Source of the DNA: Bacteroidota bacterium
GTDB taxonomy: Bacteria > Bacteroidota > Ignavibacteria > UBA10030
NCBI GenBank assembly: GCA_026416125.1
Contig: JAOAFT010000009.1
Coordinates: forward strand, 39,508-103,507
Direction: 5' to 3'
DNA: 64,000 nucleotides
Part shown: positions 1-7,072 of the stretch, one piece after another
Layout: every line of letters begins with the position of its first letter
Numbering within the stretch: the stretch's first letter is position 1
Position numbers and translations under genes: made by a program
The notes under the pieces: model-generated
The model's database searches: none
Seen by the model: the letters and a program-made list of their open reading frames with translations, nothing else
What the model was told of the DNA's origin: nothing

Positions 1-1
1 A

Positions 2-1159
2 GAGCGACATCTATTAGAGCTTCAAGCTCGTCAATCGCAGAAAATGGAATTAATTGGAACACTTGCAGGCGGCATAGCTCACGATTTTAACAATATTCTT
101 AACAACATTATTGGTTTTTCTACCCAAGCCCGACGCCACGTATATGAACCCGAACGGGTTCTCAGGTATTGCAATTCGATAGAAAAGTCAGCAGCACGTG
201 GCGCTCAAATAGCACGTCAACTTCTCCACTTCTCGCGTTTGAAAGACGCTGAACAAGAAATTGTTGATATCGGAGATATTTTACAGGAGCTATCCTCACT
301 CATTCGGGATACATTTCCACAAACTATTATACTGAAAGAAGACATTGCAGACGATCTCCATACTGTTTATGGTGATCGAGGGGCACTTTATGAAGTATTT
401 CTTAATTTGTGTGTGAATGCCCGCGATGCAATGCCGAATGGAGGACTATTAACGATCCGTGCATATAATCGAAGCGTAGGTACAGAGGTAAGTCCTCAAT
501 TGTTTACAGTCGAAACTCACGAATGCGTGTGTGTTGAAGTTACCGATACAGGCATAGGAATTGATGAAAAAGATCTTCCAAGAATTTTTGAACCATTCTA
601 TACAACTAAAGAAAAAGGGAAAGGTACGGGTCTTGGACTTTCGATTGCATACAATGCAGTAAAAAATTCAGGTGGAAGTATTGTTGTTGAAAGCAAAGTT
701 AACTATGGTACAACATTTACTGTATACTTGCCCGCAGCGCAGGAAAAGCAGACAATTGAGAGTAATGAGTCCTCAACTTTACCACGCGCACAGGGAGAAT
801 GTATTCTTCTTGTTGACGACGAAGAAGCAATGTTGATTCTTGGTCGAGAAATACTTGAAGAGCGTGGGTTTAGAGTACTTACAGCCAGCAATGGAGTAGA
901 AGCTGTTGAGCTCTACGCAAAACGTTGGCGTGAAATAGATCTCGTTATCCTCGATCTTATAATGCCATTGAAAGATGGTGGTCAGACATACCTGGAGATG
1001 AAGGAAATTAATCCAACGCTTAAAGCAATTTTTTGCTCTGGTTATACATCGAGCAAATTGATTACTCAACTCCTCGAACACGAACACCTAAGTGCAATCC
1101 AAAAGCCATTTAAAGATGAAGAACTACTTGAGATGGTGTTCAAAGTACTTACTACGTAG
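2..1159 (+). CDS. Hybrid histidine kinase, C-terminal part (truncated by window edge)
   Basis: The reading frame is open from base 2 with no stop upstream, so the true start lies before the window. The visible part has a HisKA segment with the H-box GGIAHDFNNIL (phospho-acceptor His in codon 80-82), then an ATPase domain with the N-box LNLCVNARDAMPNGG, G1 box DTGIGI, F box FEPFYTTK and G2 box GKGTGLGLS. A complete receiver domain follows, with an acidic pair (VDDEEA), phospho-acceptor Asp in LVILDLIMP and conserved Lys in QKPF. This layout is typical of PAS-linked hybrid kinases that pass phosphate internally. The input domains are not visible, so the signal is unknown. A gap of about 250 bases separates it from the next gene, so it may not share a transcript with the chemotaxis genes. 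Confidence 0.93.
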   Translation, partial: ERHLLELQARQSQKMELIGTLAGGIAHDFNNILNNIIGFSTQARRHVYEPERVLRYCNSIEKSAARGAQIARQLLHFSRLKDAEQEIVDIGDILQELSSLIRDTFPQTIILKEDIADDLHTVYGDRGALYEVFLNLCVNARDAMPNGGLLTIRAYNRSVGTEVSPQLFTVETHECVCVEVTDTGIGIDEKDLPRIFEPFYTTKEKGKGTGLGLSIAYNAVKNSGGSIVVESKVNYGTTFTVYLPAAQEKQTIESNESSTLPRAQGECILLVDDEEAMLILGREILEERGFRVLTASNGVEAVELYAKRWREIDLVILDLIMPLKDGGQTYLEMKEINPTLKAIFCSGYTSSKLITQLLEHEHLSAIQKPFKDEELLEMVFKVLTT

Positions 1160-1199
1160 ATATCCATTATAGTTCCTACCAGCGAATTCCCATCAATTG

Positions 1200-1230
1200 T
1201 TGACAAGCCCCTAGGTGTGAAGGTTATAGT
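1200..1230 (+). promoter_or_regulatory. Candidate sigma-70 type promoter
   Basis: A perfect -35 hexamer TTGACA (1200-1205) is followed by TATAGT (1225-1230) with a 19-base spacer. It sits in the 258-base gap after the kinase and would start a transcript near base 1237 covering the two small Cys-rich genes and possibly cheW. The spacer is two bases longer than ideal, and flagellar operons may use other sigma factors, so this is a candidate only. The rest of the gap (1231-1417) shows no other convincing element. Confidence 0.3.
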
Positions 1231-1417
1231 ATGGGTTGTTGAGAAGGCTCAGTTCGGTAAGTGAAGTGGCTATATTTATACAGTGGTCTGTATTTTAACA
1301 GCTTATCATAGTAAAACGGTGAAAAACACCCATGAATGGAAGAATTTTTGAGAAATATTACATGGTATAGCATTTGATAATAAAAAAGGTGATAACTATT
1401 GAATGAAAGGATATCCG

Positions 1418-1702
1418 ATGGATGTTCAAACAGAAGTACGTGAGACGAAGATGTCATGGAATGAGAGAGTTTTTAAGCGATGCCCCCTCTGTGGTAAGGA
1501 ATGGAAAACATCCGATGATTTCCTCAAAGATCCGGATTTACAAGTAAATGGATACCAAGGGAACCTTCATCGCCTTTTCATGGGTATAGAGCGGGGAGGG
1601 CTTGTGTTATTCACTCACAATGCGGAAAACTGTGGCACGACCCTAGCATTCACAGCTGACAATTTTCGATTACAATCAAAACGACCACATTCATTCAGGT
1701 GA
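1418..1702 (+). CDS. Small Cys-rich protein of unknown function
   Basis: A 94-residue protein that I do not recognise. It carries a CPLC motif (Cys22, Cys25) followed by GKEW, and a single Cys72 in NAENCGTTLAF, so a small zinc-binding fold is possible. The C-terminal half (GNLHRLFMGIERGGLVLFTH) looks like a compact beta domain. I prefer ATG 1418 because AAAGGA lies six bases upstream; an in-frame ATG at 1403 would add five residues but has a poorly spaced ribosome site. The next gene begins three bases after the stop, so the two small genes are probably co-translated. The position just before cheW hints at a sensory or chemotaxis role, but the sequence does not show it. Confidence 0.7.
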   Translation: MDVQTEVRETKMSWNERVFKRCPLCGKEWKTSDDFLKDPDLQVNGYQGNLHRLFMGIERGGLVLFTHNAENCGTTLAFTADNFRLQSKRPHSFR

Positions 1703-1705
1703 CGT

Positions 1706-1909
1706 ATGAAGACCGCTGAATATCCATGGCACGTTCGGTGCGATGGAACCATTGTGTGTCGAGAATGCAATCACCGATACTCAGAGTATGAATTGTCTCA
1801 TTATCCTGATTGTCGGTTCTTCGATGTTGAAGAGGTAGAAGAAGATGATGATGAACTGTATAAACTGCTCGATGAATACAAAGAAAAAGAGCATATTCTT
1901 CACACATGA
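1706..1909 (+). CDS. Small CxxC protein with acidic tail, unknown function
   Basis: A 67-residue protein with four cysteines (Cys12, Cys18, Cys21, Cys36), two of them in an IVCRECNHRYSEYEL knuckle that resembles a zinc ribbon. The second half is strongly acidic (EEVEEDDDELYKLLDEYKEKE) and probably helical. The ribosome site AGGTGA overlaps the stop of the upstream gene, so translation is likely coupled. Two adjacent small Cys-rich proteins may act together as a metal-binding or redox-responsive pair. That is an inference from composition and neighbourhood; no named family is recognised. Confidence 0.65.
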   Translation: MKTAEYPWHVRCDGTIVCRECNHRYSEYELSHYPDCRFFDVEEVEEDDDELYKLLDEYKEKEHILHT

Positions 1910-1963
1910 GGTCCAGGCGAATAACTAAAATAAGTTGTCCTATACAGAAGAAAGGGAATCCTT

Positions 1964-2425
1964 ATGGAAAATACTCATGAAGTGAATGATCAAAGGAACT
2001 CTGACGAATTACTTCAGCTTGTCAGTTTCAATATCGGTGATGAGGAATTTGGCGTTGATATTCTGAAAGTCCAAGAAATAAATAGGATGCTCACAATCAC
2101 TCGAGTGCCAAACGCTCCTGAGTACGTAGAAGGGGTTATCAACCTTCGTGGGAAGGTTATCCCAGTTGTAAATTTACGAAAGAGATTTGGTCTCCCCCCA
2201 AAAGAAGCTGATAAAAATACACGGATTATTGTCATCGAGCTTAATGGGAAAACGGTTGGATTTGTTGTCGATTCTGTTCGTGAAGTTTTACGCATTCCTA
2301 AAAGCGTAACCGAACCACCACCGGCACTTGCAACGCGGATCAACGCAGAGTACATCACTGCTGTGGGGAAACTCGATGATCGGTTGCTTACATTGCTTGA
2401 TATGGAGAAAGTATTGTCGAACTGA
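1964..2425 (+). CDS. cheW: CheW chemotaxis coupling protein
   Basis: A 153-residue single CheW domain. It contains the family hallmarks: LVSFNIGDEEFGVDILKVQEI near the N-terminus, RVPNAPEYVEGVINLRGKVIPVVNLRKRFG, and TRIIVIELNGKTVGFVVDSVREVLRIP. CheW links chemoreceptors to the CheA kinase in arrays at the cytoplasmic membrane. The start at 1964 has a GAAAGG ribosome site (1951-1956) about seven bases upstream. It is separated by about 790 bases, including the hemerythrin gene, from the block that holds cheR, cheA and cheB, but clearly belongs with it. CheA in this window carries its own CheW-like C-terminal domain that would pair with this protein. Confidence 0.95.
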   Translation: MENTHEVNDQRNSDELLQLVSFNIGDEEFGVDILKVQEINRMLTITRVPNAPEYVEGVINLRGKVIPVVNLRKRFGLPPKEADKNTRIIVIELNGKTVGFVVDSVREVLRIPKSVTEPPPALATRINAEYITAVGKLDDRLLTLLDMEKVLSN

Positions 2426-2555
2426 TTTGATTCGAGAGATTATCATAGCATTTTTTGTATTCTGGTCAGAAGTTCAATGGAAGTGGGCTTTTTTCTAAAT
2501 ACGCTCGTTGAGGTAATTAAAAATTGTTCAGCTTTAAGAAGAAAGGGTAACGTTT

Positions 2556-2963
2556 ATGGGGCTTGTACAGTGGAATTCGGAATTAAGTGTTGGCATACCA
2601 TCAATTGATAGTCAACACAAGAAGCTAGTTGAACTTGTCAATACAATGCATGAAGCAATGCTCACAGGGAAAGGGAAAGATATAGTCGCAAAAATTCTTT
2701 CAGAATTGATCACCTATACAAAAACGCACTTCAAGCATGAAGAAGATTACATGGAACGAACTGCGTACCCTCAAACTGCGGTTCATGCCTTACAACATGC
2801 TCAGCTGACAAAAAAAGTCCTCGACTTACAGAGCAAGGTCGAAAGTGGAACAGTAACAATAACAATGGAAGTAATGAACTTTTTGAAGTCGTGGCTTCAA
2901 GACCATATTATGAAAATGGATAAAGCCTATGAACAGCATTTCAAGCAACATGGGCTCAAATAG
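2556..2963 (+). CDS. Bacteriohemerythrin (O2-binding di-iron protein)
   Basis: A 135-residue single hemerythrin domain. All iron ligands can be placed: His21 (IDSQHKKL), His58 and Glu62 (HFKHEEDYM), His77 and His81 (HALQH), and His117 with Asp122 (HIMKMD). Such proteins bind O2 reversibly at a di-iron centre and serve as oxygen carriers or sensors; in motile bacteria they are often linked to aerotaxis. Lying between cheW and the main che operon, it is likely an oxygen-handling or sensing partner of taxis. The start has an AGAAAGG ribosome site about 11 bases upstream. The 130-base gap before the gene holds no clear promoter or terminator. Confidence 0.93.
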   Translation: MGLVQWNSELSVGIPSIDSQHKKLVELVNTMHEAMLTGKGKDIVAKILSELITYTKTHFKHEEDYMERTAYPQTAVHALQHAQLTKKVLDLQSKVESGTVTITMEVMNFLKSWLQDHIMKMDKAYEQHFKQHGLK

Positions 2964-3216
2964 TCTTTGAACCTGTTATGTTTGGGAAAAAAGAGTAGCT
3001 CATCATCTATGGGAGTATTGTTTCAAAGTACAATGACGCATGTCTTGGAATCTACCATTATTCAATGGGTGGTAAGAGTGAGGAAAAAAGAGATTGAGTG
3101 GCAATAATTCGACTAGTGGTGTATAACGAGCATTGGAGGAATACAACGTAGATCCAGGTAGTCTTAAAAAGAAAGTAACAGTAAATACATTTTTTGGCAC
3201 ATAACGTGGTAGAAAA

Positions 3217-4683
3217 ATGAATAGTTCAATGATGATGGACCATCATTCACATAATGATATTTCAACGTTAGCAAGGGAACTACTTACTAACGAAGATGCA
3301 GGAATTCGTCGGCAAATTGCGGAACAATTAAGTGGTGTCGATAGCTATGTGGCTATCGCAGCTTTAGCGAATGCTTTGCGTGATGAGAACAAGGGAGTAC
3401 GCGATGCGGCTGAACGATCTCTCATAGCAATTGGTAATGAGCATGTTGCTCGGAGTGTAGTCGATTACCTTCTCGATACGAACATTTCACTCCGAAATAC
3501 CGCTGCCGAAATACTTATAAAACTTGGTACATGTTCAATTAATGCAGTACTCCCATATCTCTATGATGCTGACCACGATGTCCGAAAGTTTGCAGTTGAT
3601 ATACTTGGAGTAATTGGAGATAGTAGCCCTGTAGAACACCTTATTCCATTTCTTAACGATCCCGATGATAATGTTGTCTTTTCAACGGTTGAAGCGTTGG
3701 GTAATATTGGTTCGCAACGGGCTGTTAGAGATTTACAGCGGATATATGAACATCGTGACGACTGTAAAGCTGTAGTCGCAGAAGCTTTGGGGAAAATCGG
3801 TGGTGATGAGGCTTGTGATTTTCTGCTGCAAAAATACTGTGAGCAAATACTCCAGTCGGATGTAGATCAGTTACTTCTCTACACAATGTTAGAAGCATTA
3901 AGTAAATGCGGAAACAAGAAAGCCTTGACGATACTCCGCGAACAAATTGGTATGCTCAAAGGTCATTTGAACTATCTCATTATCCATGCAGTTGTACAGA
4001 TAGGTCTTCGATGTAATGCGTGTGAAATAGGTTGGCTACCATACAAACAATACTTACTTGAGGCACTGAGTGCTGAAGAACCATTCATTCGTATCAGTGC
4101 GATACAGGCTCTCCATACACTTAAGGATGATGATATTACTACTGCATTATTCCTTGAACTAGGGAAAAACGAAGAAGTAGATTTACTATTACTCGATATA
4201 CTCCCCCAACGGTCGAAATTTCTTGAAATAGCTGTGAAGACGATTTGTAGCGCAGAATTTATGCTCTCAAAAGTATTTCTTCTGGTTCTCAGGAAGTACT
4301 TGAAAAATCTTACCTATGCAAACCTCCATCAGGAGTTTCTTATTCATGAAGTAACGTATTTACATACGCTAAGTCAATTGCTTGGAAAACAGTGGTACAG
4401 TGCTGATGAGGAAACTCGGCCAATTCTTATTGAATTACTCTTCCTACTCGATGGTGATCACGCAATAGAAGTGCTTTCTGATGTAACAGAGTACCCTGAC
4501 CCATGGGTAAAAATGCAAGTTATTGAGTACCTGGCTCCTGTTTCAGGTCGACAGGCGGTCGATTTCATTGCTCGATTTGTGAGCGATGATGATGAAATGG
4601 TTCGACAGTTAGCAATAACTATTCTTGAATCGAAGGGGTACTCAAGTGAATTTACTCAGACACCGAGTGCAGAGGTGCAATGA
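3217..4683 (+). CDS. HEAT-repeat scaffold protein of the chemotaxis operon
   Basis: A 488-residue protein with no signal peptide. Residues 10-210 are a run of about six HEAT or PBS-lyase type helical repeats, recognised by recurring 'D.d..VR..A...L..IG' units, for example DENKGVRDAAERSLIAIGN, DADHDVRKFAVDILGVIGD and DPDDNVVFSTVEALGNIGS. More divergent repeats reappear at the end (FVSDDDEMVRQLAITILESKG). Such proteins are protein-interaction scaffolds. The gene overlaps cheR by four bases, so it is translationally coupled to chemotaxis and probably binds a component of that pathway. The partner cannot be read from sequence. The 253-base gap upstream (2964-3216) has no ORF, strong promoter or terminator that I can see. 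Confidence 0.85.
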   Translation: MNSSMMMDHHSHNDISTLARELLTNEDAGIRRQIAEQLSGVDSYVAIAALANALRDENKGVRDAAERSLIAIGNEHVARSVVDYLLDTNISLRNTAAEILIKLGTCSINAVLPYLYDADHDVRKFAVDILGVIGDSSPVEHLIPFLNDPDDNVVFSTVEALGNIGSQRAVRDLQRIYEHRDDCKAVVAEALGKIGGDEACDFLLQKYCEQILQSDVDQLLLYTMLEALSKCGNKKALTILREQIGMLKGHLNYLIIHAVVQIGLRCNACEIGWLPYKQYLLEALSAEEPFIRISAIQALHTLKDDDITTALFLELGKNEEVDLLLLDILPQRSKFLEIAVKTICSAEFMLSKVFLLVLRKYLKNLTYANLHQEFLIHEVTYLHTLSQLLGKQWYSADEETRPILIELLFLLDGDHAIEVLSDVTEYPDPWVKMQVIEYLAPVSGRQAVDFIARFVSDDDEMVRQLAITILESKGYSSEFTQTPSAEVQ

Positions 4684-5570
4684 TGGGCAATCCAGCGCGG
4701 CAAGTAGTTCAAACACCAATCGTGTACGTACCAACAACACTGAAACTAAGTGATGAAGTTTTCCGTTTGCTGAGGGATTTTATTTACCAAAAGACAGGTA
4801 TTTATTTTCAGGATACAAAGAAGTACCTCCTTGAAGGACGTATAGGGAAACGAATTCAACTTTTAGATATGAGTGGGTTCGATGAGTATTTACAACTGCT
4901 TCGAGGTCCTCAAGGAACACATGAATTACCATTTCTATACGAGGCGGTTACAATTAATGAAACATACTTTTTTCGCAATGAACCACAATTTGATGTTTTC
5001 GAACGTATACTTATACCTGAAATCATTACTCGACACCAATACAATGGAAGACCACGTGTTCGAATATGGAGCGCTGCAAGTTCCTCCGGCGAAGAAGCAT
5101 ACACAGTAGCACTCATTTACTTGGAACGGTTAAAACCAAAGTACCCCTTATTAGACATTGAAATTATAGGTACTGATATAAACAATGCAGTGCTGGATGT
5201 TGCTCGTGCAGGGGTCTACAGTGAATATTCCATCCGGAATGTTCCTCGGCCATACTTGGACAAGTACTTCGAGTATGAAGGTGGAAAGTACTACCTTGCT
5301 GATCATGTGAAGCAGTTAGTACGCTTTGAACATCTCAATTTGTATGATAGGAATAAAATGCGAAGGATGACCCATTTCGACGTTGTTTTTTGTTGTAATG
5401 TGCTCATTTACTTTGATATGAAATCTAAAATTCAAGTTGTATCTGATATTTATGATGCAATGAACAGCGGGGGATACCTCTTTATAGGGTATGCAGAAAC
5501 ATTGCATGGAATATCATCAGCGTTCAAATTGATAAACTTTCCGAAAACCGTTGTATACAAAAAGGAGTGA
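4680..5570 (+). CDS. cheR: CheR chemoreceptor glutamate methyltransferase
   Basis: A 296-residue enzyme that methylates receptor glutamates with S-adenosylmethionine during adaptation. The N-terminal helical domain includes YFQDTKKYLLEGRIGKRI. The catalytic domain has the NETYFFRNEPQFDVF motif, the SAM-binding loop RIWSAASSSGEEAYT, the acidic GTDIN motif that contacts the cofactor, and FDVVFCCNVLIYFD near the end. Length is normal for the family and no TPR extension is present. It overlaps the HEAT-repeat gene (ATGA) and is followed closely by two response regulators. CheB, the opposing methylesterase, lies further down the same operon. Confidence 0.96.
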   Translation: MMGNPARQVVQTPIVYVPTTLKLSDEVFRLLRDFIYQKTGIYFQDTKKYLLEGRIGKRIQLLDMSGFDEYLQLLRGPQGTHELPFLYEAVTINETYFFRNEPQFDVFERILIPEIITRHQYNGRPRVRIWSAASSSGEEAYTVALIYLERLKPKYPLLDIEIIGTDINNAVLDVARAGVYSEYSIRNVPRPYLDKYFEYEGGKYYLADHVKQLVRFEHLNLYDRNKMRRMTHFDVVFCCNVLIYFDMKSKIQVVSDIYDAMNSGGYLFIGYAETLHGISSAFKLINFPKTVVYKKE

Positions 5571-5577
5571 GACTCCC

Positions 5578-5952
5578 ATGAAGAAGTGTATTCTCGTGGT
5601 TGACGATTCATCCACGGTGCGTAAGTTTGTGTCGGTTTCTTTAAGTATGCAGGGATTCGATGTGGTTACTGCATGCGATGGAATGGATGCACTTGAGAAA
5701 CTCCCACAACGGAAGTACGATTTGGTTATTACTGACCTCAATATGCCGACAATGGATGGATTCGAACTCATTCGTAACCTGAAAAGTAACCCTGAGTACA
5801 AAGATATCCCTGTCATTATTCTTACATCTCTTTCAGACAATGCCAATCGTGAAGAAGGGGCAAAACTCGGTGTGTATTCATACGTTGTAAAACCATTTAG
5901 TCCTGAGAAAATTCAGTATGAAGTTTCCAAGTACTTAAGTTGGAGTGATTAA
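5578..5952 (+). CDS. Single-domain response regulator (CheY-like)
   Basis: A 124-residue lone receiver domain with Asp9, Asp10, phospho-acceptor Asp53 (VITDLNMP) and Lys105 (VVKPF) all present. I chose ATG 5578 because AAGGAG (5562-5567) is well placed; an in-frame TTG further upstream overlaps the end of cheR and has no ribosome site. It differs from the neighbouring CheY, which carries the classic DWNMP sequence, so this protein may be a phosphate sink, an alternative CheA target, or an adaptation regulator. Its place between cheR and cheY says it belongs to the pathway; its precise output is unknown. Confidence 0.9.
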   Translation: MKKCILVVDDSSTVRKFVSVSLSMQGFDVVTACDGMDALEKLPQRKYDLVITDLNMPTMDGFELIRNLKSNPEYKDIPVIILTSLSDNANREEGAKLGVYSYVVKPFSPEKIQYEVSKYLSWSD

Positions 5953-5954
5953 CG

Positions 5955-6338
5955 ATGGAAATCAAATTTCTTATTGTTGATGATTCATTGACGATGCGCA
6001 GAATTGTTATCAACGCGCTGAAAACACTCGGCTATGAGTCGATTGTAGAAGCAAGTGATGGGAAAGAGGCAATCATGAAACTTATGACAGAAGGAGCAAA
6101 CTTCGTTATAACAGACTGGAATATGCCTGAAATGAATGGATTAGAATTGACGCGGTGGATTCGGAGTACGCCACAGTTTGAAAATGTACCGATCCTTATG
6201 GTAACAACTCGCGGTAATAAAGACGATGTAATCGAAGCTATGAAAGCGCGAGTTAACAATTACATTGTAAAACCGTTTACTCCCCAAGGATTGAAAGAGA
6301 AGATTGAACAAATACTCAAAACCGTTGGGGTTGGGTAA
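5955..6338 (+). CDS. cheY: CheY chemotaxis response regulator
   Basis: A 127-residue receiver with Asp9, Asp10, phospho-acceptor Asp54, Thr84 and Lys107. The stretch around the phosphorylation site (DWNMPEMNGLELTRWIR) is very close to the motor-binding CheY of enteric bacteria, which is why I assign this paralogue, not the upstream one, as the true CheY. Phosphorylated by CheA, it should bind FliM at the flagellar switch and alter rotation. It starts two bases after the preceding regulator's stop and is followed by a CheZ-like phosphatase, which fits a phosphorylation and dephosphorylation pair. Confidence 0.93.
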   Translation: MEIKFLIVDDSLTMRRIVINALKTLGYESIVEASDGKEAIMKLMTEGANFVITDWNMPEMNGLELTRWIRSTPQFENVPILMVTTRGNKDDVIEAMKARVNNYIVKPFTPQGLKEKIEQILKTVGVG

Positions 6339-6367
6339 AACATTTGTACTATCGAAGGAGAAAAACG

Positions 6368-7060
6368 ATGGAGCCTCAACAGAACAATGAAGCGATTATG
6401 AAAGATGTGCTCCAACTGTTAAAAGAGATCGTACCGTTGTTGGAGAGTGTACGGCACTCAATCCAAGAAAGCACAAAACATATTCCCAATGCCACTGAAC
6501 AACTCTCTAAAGTAAGTGAAGCAACAGAAAGTGCAACAGTTGAAATCCTTGACCTTATTGATGTGTTATCGGAGCAACTTACGAAACTTCAGGAACGTGT
6601 TCGAACATTCCAGCAATCGCTTCAATCATCACGAGCGCTCGTTCTTGAAAACCTTGGAACACTTCGAAAGGCTCTTACAGATTCATCACAACTACACTGT
6701 ATAGAAAGTATTGAACACTATTTTACGAATCAGAGTCTCGATGCGTTCTTTGATGAACTCCATTCAATTTTTGAGTCAACAAAAATGCAATACACATCAA
6801 TTGCAATGGCACTCCAGGTACAGGATATTACTAATCAGCAAATTGTTGGTGTTTCTCAAATAATCGATATAGTGTACAGACACCTTGCTTCTGCACTCCA
6901 TCGGTTTGAACATGGTGTTCATGAATCCCTTCCTCCGCTTGATGAACATACCGATGTTGTCGTTGATATCAATGCACAGTACACAAAATCGCCTAAACGA
7001 CAAATGACAGCTGATGAAATTGTTCAGCAGTGGCAAGAAATGCAGAAACGGAAACAATGA
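6368..7060 (+). CDS. cheZ: CheZ-like protein phosphatase of CheY-P
   Basis: A 230-residue, mostly alpha-helical protein. Evidence for CheZ: an N-terminal segment HIPNATEQLSKVSEATESA matching the CheZ 'IPdA...L..V...TE.AA' pattern; a long helical hairpin; and QVQDITNQQI, which aligns with the CheZ active site FQDLTGQ and keeps Asp153 and Gln157 at the right spacing of four. The C-terminal tail (MTADEIVQQWQEM) would be the CheY-binding peptide. CheZ removes phosphate from CheY-P. Start ATG 6368 has AAGGAG (6355-6360); an upstream in-frame TTG is rejected. The location directly after cheY and before cheA supports the call. No cheC or cheX gene is seen in the window. Confidence 0.85.
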   Translation: MEPQQNNEAIMKDVLQLLKEIVPLLESVRHSIQESTKHIPNATEQLSKVSEATESATVEILDLIDVLSEQLTKLQERVRTFQQSLQSSRALVLENLGTLRKALTDSSQLHCIESIEHYFTNQSLDAFFDELHSIFESTKMQYTSIAMALQVQDITNQQIVGVSQIIDIVYRHLASALHRFEHGVHESLPPLDEHTDVVVDINAQYTKSPKRQMTADEIVQQWQEMQKRKQ

Positions 7061-7072
7061 AAAGGTGTGGGT

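Noticed and set aside
3182..3204. Possible FliA promoter before the HEAT-repeat gene (TAAA ... GCACATAA)
   Set aside because: The spacer is about seven bases, not eleven, and the -10 element departs from GCCGATAA.
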